Source: Saprospiraceae bacterium
GTDB taxonomy: Bacteria > Bacteroidota > Bacteroidia > Chitinophagales > Saprospiraceae
Assembly (NCBI GenBank): GCA_022448955.1
Contig: JAKVCU010000057.1
Coordinates: 1 to 64,000 of the forward strand
Direction of reading: 5' to 3'
Length of the DNA: 64,000 bases
Below are positions 9,459 through 17,317 of the stretch, one piece after another. The position numbers and the translations under genes were made by a program. The notes under the pieces were generated by a model, which did not search any database, was not told the DNA's origin, and worked only from the letters and a program-made list of their open reading frames with translations. Numbering within the stretch: the stretch's first letter is position 1; the number at the start of each line of letters is the position of its first letter.

Positions 9459-10514
9459 ATGAAAATAGAAGGTGATCATAAAAAATTAGTCATGGACTGG
9501 GTACGAAAAAGTATCCACGTCCATCAAGGAAAGGGTTCTGCTGCTTTCTATGATCTGCTGTCGGGTTGGAGTGATCCTTATCCCGAAACCACGGGTTATC
9601 TCTTACCTACACTTTGGAATGTGGGAATGGAAAAGGAAGCTCATTCATGTGCGCAGTGGCTATTGAGCCTTCAACAGGAGGACGGAAGTTTCCCCGGAGG
9701 CGTCGGAAAGGAAAAGCACAGACCGCCGCTTGTATTTGATACGGGGATGATATTATTGGGGTTAATAAAAATGCTAAGGTATACGAATGATCAAAAATAT
9801 AGGGAAGCTATTGAAAAATGTAGTGTTTGGCTCTTAGCACAAATGGGAGAGGATGGCGTTTTTTCTGCTCATACTTACGTAAAATTCTATAGCCCATCTT
9901 ATCATACAAGAGTATTATGGGCATTGCTAGAGATGAAGCAGATGTTAACAGATAAGGCTTTTCATACTTTAAAGCAGTCCTTTTCGGCTTACCAAGCAAA
10001 AATTCAAGCCAAGCATGCCGTTCTTCATTGGGGCTTTCGCCCAAATGAGGCAGCATTAACGCATACTATTGCTTATACCTACAGAGGACTGCTAGAAAGT
10101 GAACAATTATTAGATGAAGAAGGCCATGTATTAAGGGTTGTAGAAAAAGTATTAAAGAAACTCTACCAGTTAAAAATAGAAAAAGGCAAATTGGCTAGTA
10201 GCTTTGATTTGGAATGGAATGGAAGTTATGGTTTTCGTTGTTTAGTAGGGGAGGTACAATTGGCTTGTTTGGCATTTCGAGTATATCAGATCAATCATCA
10301 AATATTTTTTCGAGTGATTGCTGAGCAATTCCTTGCTGCTGTGACAAAGGCGATCTGGAAATGGCCTTCTTTTGCAAAAGGCGGAATCTCCGGTGCTCAG
10401 CCTATCTGGGGGGCCTACCAACGATTTCGATGGATCAACTGGGGCGCTAAATTTTATTTAGACGCTTGTGTGCTTCGAGAAGAATGCTTATCGAAGGATA
10501 ACCAGCTTGCCTAA
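9459..10514 (+). CDS. alpha/alpha-toroid protein, prenyltransferase/squalene-oxidase-repeat-like
   Basis: About 351 residues from ATG 9459; this start is 8 nt after the FemAB-like gene and is preferred over the upstream GTG at 9408. The protein is helical and repeats short Trp/Gly segments such as WLLSLQQEDGSFPGG and VWLLAQMGEDGVF, the pattern of alpha/alpha-toroid folds (terpenoid cyclase or glycosidase-like). No DxDD motif of squalene cyclases is visible, so a cyclase reaction is not supported. Being coupled to a FemAB-like gene inside a polysaccharide locus suggests glycan modification or turnover. There is no signal peptide, so it is probably cytoplasmic. Its 3' end overlaps the convergent C25 gene by 27 nt. 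Confidence 0.72.
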   Translation: MKIEGDHKKLVMDWVRKSIHVHQGKGSAAFYDLLSGWSDPYPETTGYLLPTLWNVGMEKEAHSCAQWLLSLQQEDGSFPGGVGKEKHRPPLVFDTGMILLGLIKMLRYTNDQKYREAIEKCSVWLLAQMGEDGVFSAHTYVKFYSPSYHTRVLWALLEMKQMLTDKAFHTLKQSFSAYQAKIQAKHAVLHWGFRPNEAALTHTIAYTYRGLLESEQLLDEEGHVLRVVEKVLKKLYQLKIEKGKLASSFDLEWNGSYGFRCLVGEVQLACLAFRVYQINHQIFFRVIAEQFLAAVTKAIWKWPSFAKGGISGAQPIWGAYQRFRWINWGAKFYLDACVLREECLSKDNQLA

Positions 10515-13500
10515 ATCGTTTTTGAAAAAACGATCAGTTCCGTTGTCATACTTTTCATAGGCTTCGCCATTGTTATCTTGAATTAATACTCGATAAAGAT
10601 AAACGCCATTGGCTAATCTACTGCCATATTGATCAGTCCCATCCCAAGTTCCAGAAGTGCGGTGCGTACCAATTTGTAAGGGCCCCAACTCTAATTGGGT
10701 GAGTTCTCTTACTACTCTTCCTGAGACAGTCATTATTTGAATGACAAAATCGTCCGGAGCTTCCGTACCTGTCAAGGTATACACAAATTGGGTAGCGGTA
10801 GAGAATGGGTTAGGATAATTCAGAACATTAGAAATGCGATTTTCTCGAATGACTTCAAAACTTACTTTATAATCATACCTGCCTGATTGATTACCACTGG
10901 CATCCTGAGCTTGCACAATCATCTCGTAAGTGCCATCTTCTAAAAACTCAGCTTGGTATTCGATTCTTGCGGTATTATTAGTACCCGATAAGGCCGGATA
11001 GAAAGTTATATTCCCCTGATCATAAGACACAGGTAGTGCATCTAATTCGTTTGGAAACTTAATGAATACCCTTATACTACTGGTATCAACGAGTTGTAAA
11101 AATGGATTTTCATCTTTTAGACTAATAGATATAAGTGGATGAGGCGAAATAATATCACCATTTATAATATAACGACCATCAAAGCTTACATTCAAAATGG
11201 GATTCTTTTCATCTTCTTGAATATAAAAATCTTTGATCCCAACATTATTAAAACTAAATAGCTCAGGTCTTTCTTGATTAGGATTGAGATTGATGGTGAT
11301 TTGTTGATCACCGGATAGTGATTTAGTGTCTAAGTTCCATCGATGAATAATGGTATCGTTTGATGGTAAGACGGGTAGATGATAAGTAAAAGTCGAATTA
11401 TTATTAAAAGCATCACTCACTTGATATGCTATCCGTACACTATCCATGTTATAGTTACTCAAGTTCTCCAATGCTAATTCCATTTTGAGCATTTCTCCTC
11501 TTAGTACCGTATCTTTTTGGAAAAGAAAATGAGCATTGGGGTTAATGGCAATTTCAGGTATTCCTTCATAAAAGATCCGCCAGTAATCTAATTGGGGAGC
11601 GGTTCTATTTTCTTCATCAGAGGAGAGCAATTGTAATCTTAAAAATGGAAATTCTTCTGCATTAACCCATTGTAAGGTGGTATCTAAGTTGATAATATTT
11701 TCTGCTAGAATAGAACTGGTACTATCTTCCCTTACGCCCCAAAGGTTTAATTGGAAGTCATCGCTTGCTTCCACAGGATTCATGGCCCATTGCAGTTTAT
11801 CCCAGTTTTTGGCTGGCCCAATATTGATGGTGGTTTCAGAACCATTATCCCAAAGTCCAGCAATGTCAAGACTGTGGTTGAGTTCTTGATTGGTTTCTAC
11901 CATTTCTTCATAAACGGGGAAGCTAGGATCATCTTTACGGTAAAAAAAAGCCCAAGGCTTGGCACCTTCGGTAGCGGCATTTCTGATTAAATTAGCACCT
12001 TGTTCTTCGAAAACTTGGAATAGGTTAGTTCCTAGATAAATTGAATCTGCGGCCCACTCTTCTGCTTGATAATCTTCAGTAGTATGTTGTATAGAATATA
12101 CCAAAACATAATGCCCTGCAGGAATAGAATCTCTTAAGAACTTAATTGCTCTTTCCCTCCAATCTTCATCTTGCGTTCTATAAGTGAATGCACCCCAATC
12201 AACTGCCCATGGAGTAGCCAAATGACTTTCATAATCACCGGGATAGTTGTTGGTCCAATAATCAATGGAAACGGGATCTAGAACTGAAACCGAAATTCCT
12301 CCTTTAACAGGATTATCCCAGGGGATGTATATGAACGGGCTATTGCCAAATGCAATCTCAGGCCATGTATTGGGGTAAACCCCATTTCGAATACGGATAC
12401 TCTTTACATCATCCAAGTATTTTTTTCCTCTTGTACTTTCGTCCAATTCCATATCATCAAAGGCGTTTTCTTGAAATTGGAAGAAATGGGATTGGTTCCA
12501 CCCCTCACTCTCCTGAGGAATGTAAATGAACGAACTGTTGGCCCATTGATATCCATTGGTACTTGTACTATCTGTACTTACTCGCCAATAGTAAGTTGTG
12601 GAAGGAAGAAGCATATTTGGAACTTCCCATTCTAAAATTCCACCTTTTTGATAGATTTCTTTCCTTTGTTTTAGAGGGCTATTAAAGTTCTGAGTGCTGT
12701 CTATTTCAATAATATACACTTGTTCATCTGCAAAAACATCAGCAGTACTCGCTTTTAAGGTAGGTGTAGCTGAATTGATTATTGCATAGTTGTTAGGGTA
12801 AATAGGGCTTACTGCATTACTAAAAATATAAATTTCAGCTCCTCGTTCTCCATTTGGATTGAATAGTTCATTGTTTTGTTCTGCCTGAATATTAGGAATC
12901 TCTTCGATTTTATTATTGGGATCTAATTGGACAAAATATTTATTAAAACCAATGCTTCTTTCCCCAAATACGGGCAAATAGGTAGTAATGGTCGATTCGT
13001 ATTTGGGCGCTTCAATATTTAAAGTTCGTAGCAAATATTCTGAACCATCCGGAAACTGGTGATAAATATGCACTTCTAATGAATCTTCTGAAGCTTTTCC
13101 TAAATTTTGAATGGTAAATTCAAATGCAAAACTATCAGTTCGAGCATTTACAGCCTTAGGTGAAAACTGAATAGATTCGTAATCAATGGTATAGTCAGGC
13201 CCATCAAAATAATGGAATTGAATAGCAGGATCGCCGTCTAATGAATATTGCTGATTCAGCGTTGTGTTAGGAATACCTTGGAGTGCGGCAGAGATTTCAA
13301 GAGTAGCCTTCATAATTTCACCAATGCCACTAGTATAATAATCACTTCCTAAAAGTTGATAAAATGATGTATGCATATTAGATAAAGAAGTAATGTATCC
13401 GAAACCAGTAGTGGCAATAAAGCCGATGGCCCCTTTATCCTCTTGAAACACAAAGCGCTCACCAATACTTATTACATTGGAATGCATTTGCCCTGAGAGG

Positions 13501-15476
13501 CAGCCTAAAGAAAAGACGAACGGATATTTATCCTTATTCTGGTAAGTAGATGGATCATCAATACTGACATCAAAACTCCCCGTTCCAGCATGGCCAAAAA
13601 AGGTAATGATATTGGTACCATTATTGATCTTTTCAGTTAATAGAGAAGAGGAAGATTGTTGAATCGGATCAGAACTCGTTTTGGTAAAGGTAAATACATT
13701 GCCCCCAAAAGCGTTATTTTCAATAACTTCCTCCATATTCGCTAATCGAGTTCTAATACTAGCTTGTTCGGAAGGGTTTCCACCCCCTCCCAAATGGATG
13801 ATTTCTTTGCGCCAAGCACGATCTGCTTCTGCAGTGGATTGTTGTAGTTGTTCGTAACCTTTTACTTTTTCTAAGTATAACTGTACATCGGATAGGCTAG
13901 TAGCAGCCAAACGACCAAGTGCAAAGGATGGCGTAGAATTATCATGAGTTGCTAAAAGCAAATTATCTGCACCAGGACGACCAAAGGTCGGTACAGCAAA
14001 ACTGGCAGTAGCATCAGAGGACAATTGACTGTTAGATCTTACTTGAGTATATTCTCGCCCTTTTCCAATAATAAAAAAGTATCGGGGAGGCGATGCCCAA
14101 TTTTTACGAATGTACTGCGCAAAATTGCGAATACTTTGTGGATGCCTATTTATGCCATATCCAAACTGAAGATATAATTGCTCTACATCAACCACCATTG
14201 GATCAAACCCACCCCCTGCCGTGCTGGCACGATATTCGGCGTAAGCCTGAACTGGATGATTACCCGCAAAAAGTTTAGGATGGGAAAGAATGATATAATC
14301 GGAACTTAATGCTTCAAAATTGGTAAAGGAAATACTTTCTAAGGTATTTACGGAAGTGATCTGATTAGGAGCTACTAAAACGAGTGCTCTTGTATCAGAA
14401 GATGGTGCTAGCTTAAATTTAAGCAATGCATTATCTATTACTGCTTCTAATCTAAGGTTATTAGTAAGATCATATAGTATGGGCGTACCTCCAGAAGTGT
14501 TAAAATGATCTATTTCAATATATTGATCCGTAGTACTGGATGATAATTCAAAAGGAAAGTAACTTGCACCATCAAAGTCAAAAATACGGGGATACCTGAT
14601 TTGTGCAACGGCAAGCGCATAACGATCGTTACTAGCTGTACCTCCTCGAATATTTAACTCTTCTGTTTCATTTAATTCGTTACTCGCAATTTGATGGGTA
14701 TATTCTTTCAGCTGAGTACCAGACCAACTTTCTGTAATGATGGTTGATCCATTTCTATCTATTTCCAACTCATGAGTCAAACCATGAGAAGATACTAAGC
14801 GAATTGACAAAGTACTGCTTTCATCGATATTGGCAACAAATGGGGCTTGAATACTGACATTGATGTTGTTTGAATAATTTTTGGCATAACCTTCACCTGT
14901 ATCATAGATAGATTCTGCGACACCATCAAAATTTGTTTTGTGAATAGGATGACTGTGGAATTCTACTACCTTATTATACCAAAACCATTCTTCTTTTGGT
15001 GGTAAATTGAGGAGCTCATTATTCGTTGGGGTAAAAGATAGTCCTTCAGTTGTGGTAGACCAGGTTAAAAAGTAAGCGGAGGAATCCGTATACATACTGT
15101 AAAAAGGATTGAGCAGGTCATCTGGATTTTTGAAAAGGAAGGTGTCCATTTCAGATCGGTTTTGCTTTCCGCAAAACTCAAGATAATCGCCAGCAGATTG
15201 CAAACTTTGCTCACTTCGATAAAGCGGAACTTCTTGACCATTATGAAAAAGCTGAAATTGATGGCCCTCTATTGTGTTGGCAGGAATACCCTGATCAACT
15301 AATGATTCGTATGTGATACGATATACACCATCCTCTGCGATTAAGATCCGATAGTAACTTTGATCGAAATTGATCCATTCATTTCCATATAGAGTATCTG
15401 TACCATTCCACATTTGAGCATACGATGGGGCACTGCTCAAGAAAAGGACAAAAAAGAAAATCAACTTTTTCATCAA
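10488..15476 (-). CDS. C25 (gingipain-fold) cysteine peptidase, PorU2-like T9SS sortase
   Basis: A 1662-residue secreted protein with a signal peptide (MMKKLIFFFVLFLSSAPSYA). The peptidase C25 domain is around residues 400-760, with catalytic His629 in FFGHAG and Cys659 in LGCLSGQ. CARDB/Ig-like domains follow, and the last ~90 residues are FlgD-like (WDGTDQYGSRLANGVYLYR, ending KLVILR). PorU, the T9SS sortase that cleaves sorting domains, is a C25 protein but usually 1100-1300 residues. This longer architecture matches proteins annotated as putative PorU2. It would act at the outer membrane or cell surface. No porV gene is adjacent. An alternative is an ordinary secreted C25 protease, but the missing sorting-domain signature favours a sortase-like role. 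Confidence 0.8.
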   Translation of the reverse strand: MMKKLIFFFVLFLSSAPSYAQMWNGTDTLYGNEWINFDQSYYRILIAEDGVYRITYESLVDQGIPANTIEGHQFQLFHNGQEVPLYRSEQSLQSAGDYLEFCGKQNRSEMDTFLFKNPDDLLNPFYSMYTDSSAYFLTWSTTTEGLSFTPTNNELLNLPPKEEWFWYNKVVEFHSHPIHKTNFDGVAESIYDTGEGYAKNYSNNINVSIQAPFVANIDESSTLSIRLVSSHGLTHELEIDRNGSTIITESWSGTQLKEYTHQIASNELNETEELNIRGGTASNDRYALAVAQIRYPRIFDFDGASYFPFELSSSTTDQYIEIDHFNTSGGTPILYDLTNNLRLEAVIDNALLKFKLAPSSDTRALVLVAPNQITSVNTLESISFTNFEALSSDYIILSHPKLFAGNHPVQAYAEYRASTAGGGFDPMVVDVEQLYLQFGYGINRHPQSIRNFAQYIRKNWASPPRYFFIIGKGREYTQVRSNSQLSSDATASFAVPTFGRPGADNLLLATHDNSTPSFALGRLAATSLSDVQLYLEKVKGYEQLQQSTAEADRAWRKEIIHLGGGGNPSEQASIRTRLANMEEVIENNAFGGNVFTFTKTSSDPIQQSSSSLLTEKINNGTNIITFFGHAGTGSFDVSIDDPSTYQNKDKYPFVFSLGCLSGQMHSNVISIGERFVFQEDKGAIGFIATTGFGYITSLSNMHTSFYQLLGSDYYTSGIGEIMKATLEISAALQGIPNTTLNQQYSLDGDPAIQFHYFDGPDYTIDYESIQFSPKAVNARTDSFAFEFTIQNLGKASEDSLEVHIYHQFPDGSEYLLRTLNIEAPKYESTITTYLPVFGERSIGFNKYFVQLDPNNKIEEIPNIQAEQNNELFNPNGERGAEIYIFSNAVSPIYPNNYAIINSATPTLKASTADVFADEQVYIIEIDSTQNFNSPLKQRKEIYQKGGILEWEVPNMLLPSTTYYWRVSTDSTSTNGYQWANSSFIYIPQESEGWNQSHFFQFQENAFDDMELDESTRGKKYLDDVKSIRIRNGVYPNTWPEIAFGNSPFIYIPWDNPVKGGISVSVLDPVSIDYWTNNYPGDYESHLATPWAVDWGAFTYRTQDEDWRERAIKFLRDSIPAGHYVLVYSIQHTTEDYQAEEWAADSIYLGTNLFQVFEEQGANLIRNAATEGAKPWAFFYRKDDPSFPVYEEMVETNQELNHSLDIAGLWDNGSETTINIGPAKNWDKLQWAMNPVEASDDFQLNLWGVREDSTSSILAENIINLDTTLQWVNAEEFPFLRLQLLSSDEENRTAPQLDYWRIFYEGIPEIAINPNAHFLFQKDTVLRGEMLKMELALENLSNYNMDSVRIAYQVSDAFNNNSTFTYHLPVLPSNDTIIHRWNLDTKSLSGDQQITINLNPNQERPELFSFNNVGIKDFYIQEDEKNPILNVSFDGRYIINGDIISPHPLISISLKDENPFLQLVDTSSIRVFIKFPNELDALPVSYDQGNITFYPALSGTNNTARIEYQAEFLEDGTYEMIVQAQDASGNQSGRYDYKVSFEVIRENRISNVLNYPNPFSTATQFVYTLTGTEAPDDFVIQIMTVSGRVVRELTQLELGPLQIGTHRTSGTWDGTDQYGSRLANGVYLYRVLIQDNNGEAYEKYDNGTDRFFKNDLGKLVILR

Positions 15477-15589
15477 ATCAGTAGTTTTTGCCTGTTCAAT
15501 GATAAATATCGCTATTGTCCTTCAAATATGAAGAAGGATCATCATAATTAATACGGGAAAAGTCGCCTTTTGTATATAAAGAGAAGGGA

Positions 15590-15614
15590 AAAGTGAAGCA
15601 CAAGGCTTCACTTT
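15590..15614 (-). terminator. hairpin after aldo/keto reductase gene
   Basis: A perfect 10-bp stem (AAAGTGAAGC / GCTTCACTTT) with a 5-nt loop lies 22 bases beyond the reductase stop. Read leftward the stem ends in TTT followed by TTCCC, so it is a plausible but not strong intrinsic terminator. Confidence 0.5.
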
Positions 15615-15635
15615 ATTATGGGAAATATCTTTTGA

Positions 15636-16676
15636 TTAAGGAGCGGGATTAGGAATCAGCTCATGTACTGCTTCAATTTCTTTGAGTACTTCATGCGAAA
15701 GCTCTAGATCAATACTCGCTATATTTTCTTTTAGTTGATCCATCTTTGTCGCACCTATGATATTGGCTGTAACAAATGGACGACTATTGATAAATGCGAG
15801 CGCCATTTGCGCAAGCGATAAGTCATGCTTTTGTGCAATTTCAAGGTATTTGGCAGTGGCACTTCGGGCATTTTCTTTATTGTATCGTGACATCTGCTTA
15901 AATTGATTGAGACGAGCACTAGACTCATCTTTTCCTAAATGGTATTTTCCCGAAAGTAGGCCGAACGCCATTGGTGAATAGGCTAATAAACCTGTTTTTT
16001 CACGGATAGACATCTCCGCCATACCAACTTCATAAGTGCGGTTTAGTAGGCTGTACGGATTTTGTATACTCATGCATCTCGGAAGGTCATGCTTTTCAGC
16101 TAAATTCAAATACTTTGAAAGTCCCCAAGGTGTTTCATTGGAGATACCAAAGTGGCGAATCTTTCCTGCTTTTTGCAAATCAGCTAATTTCTCTAGAATA
16201 GATAGGAAATTATCTTGCCAAGGGTCGGTTTCATCATAAACAAAACCTCTTTTACCAAAAAAGTTTGTTCTGCGTTCTGGCCAGTGTAATTGATAAAGGT
16301 CCACATAGTCAGTTTGTAGTCTTTTTAAACTGCCGTTAAGCGCCTCCTCAATTTGGCCTGATGAAAAGTTTAAAGGATTTCTGATGTACTTTAAATTAGC
16401 GGATGGTCCCGTAATTTTAGTAGCTAAAATAACATCTGATCTTCTATTGGTCTTTTTAAACCAGCTACCAATAATTTCTTCTGTACGTCCCTGCGTTTTG
16501 GCTTTGCTAGGTACTGCATAGAGTTCGGCCGTATCAATAAAGTTGACACCTTGATCCAAAGCATAGTCGATTTGCTCATGCCCTTCTGCTTCTGTATTCT
16601 GTTCACCCCAAGTCATAGAGCCCAAACAAATGACGCTGACTTGAAGGTCTGTATTACCTAAATTTCTGTATTTCAT
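15636..16676 (-). CDS. aldo/keto reductase, Tas-like
   Basis: The 346-residue product is close to E. coli Tas along its length, including GSMTWGEQNTEAEGHEQ, SLKRLQTDYVDLYQLHWP, ISIQNPYSLLNR-type segments and a PAP C-terminus. The AKR catalytic tetrad is present: D48, Y53, K87 and H131. It is expected to be a cytosolic NADPH-dependent reductase of carbonyl compounds; the physiological substrate is unknown. It is monocistronic, with the C25 gene beyond a terminator-like hairpin on one side and a long non-coding region on the other. The ATG start gives the standard first beta strand (MKYRNLGNTDLQVS). Confidence 0.92.
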   Translation of the reverse strand: MKYRNLGNTDLQVSVICLGSMTWGEQNTEAEGHEQIDYALDQGVNFIDTAELYAVPSKAKTQGRTEEIIGSWFKKTNRRSDVILATKITGPSANLKYIRNPLNFSSGQIEEALNGSLKRLQTDYVDLYQLHWPERRTNFFGKRGFVYDETDPWQDNFLSILEKLADLQKAGKIRHFGISNETPWGLSKYLNLAEKHDLPRCMSIQNPYSLLNRTYEVGMAEMSIREKTGLLAYSPMAFGLLSGKYHLGKDESSARLNQFKQMSRYNKENARSATAKYLEIAQKHDLSLAQMALAFINSRPFVTANIIGATKMDQLKENIASIDLELSHEVLKEIEAVHELIPNPAP

Positions 16677-17317
16677 GCATTGAAGCTTAATTAAATAAAT
16701 AAGGTTTCTTAAAGAAAATAAAATCTGAGTAGGCCTAAAGAATTATATCAACTCATTTTTATTTTGCCAAAATGATGTAAACGAACTGATTAACGGAAAG
16801 TTCGGAGCATTAATTTGGTGATTTATTAAGAAAAAATGAGTTAATATAATTTAGCCCCATAACTTATGGAATTATTTTTACGTTAAATAGCATCTAACAA
16901 ATGAAGAGATGCTAATTGAATATTAATTTATTTGTGAATTTGATGTATTATCAATACATTCAATTCCGTTACTAGAAAGTTATAGATGGAAGTTGTTTAA
17001 AAGTATATGGCTAATGAAAATAAGTGCTTGAGTGCTAAGGCAAATCTTTTTTGAATAGTATCCTTTGCGGATGAAATGAAAAAACTATCTGCCTAGCAGC
17101 AGCGGCCGTCTTATTCAGTGCTCCATATTTTGTTTGAAAATCACAAAATATGTTTTAAATAACTTCATGGCTAGGCTTCTAATAAGAAGCTTTTACAATC
17201 TTTAATTTTAAAGCTTTGTAGGGTATATCAAGCGTTCTAAGATCAAACCATAGATTATACCTTAGTGTTTAAGACTAGATCCCGTTTTGATGAATAAAAC
17301 GGATAACTAATTAAATT
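16677..17317. other. structured AT-rich intergenic region
   Basis: No ORF of note, but several inverted repeats: TAGCATCT/AGATGCTA (16888-16914); a 14-bp stem with one mismatch and a 3-nt loop (16936-16966); CATATTTTGT/ACAAAATATG (17124-17152); GCTTCT-AATA-AGAAGC followed by TTTT (17175-17194, terminator-like); and CCGTTTT/AAAACGG (17282-17302), ending 16 bases before the next gene. It may hold a small RNA or an operator array for the 932-residue gene. This is inference from folding potential by eye only. Confidence 0.45.

Noticed and set aside
9459-10514. Squalene/terpene cyclase
   Set aside because: Toroid-like repeats are present but the catalytic DxDD motif is not visible and the context is polysaccharide synthesis.
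16888-17302. Retron-type non-coding RNA
   Set aside because: Inverted repeats are present, but no reverse transcriptase is encoded nearby and the 932-aa protein has no YxDD motif.
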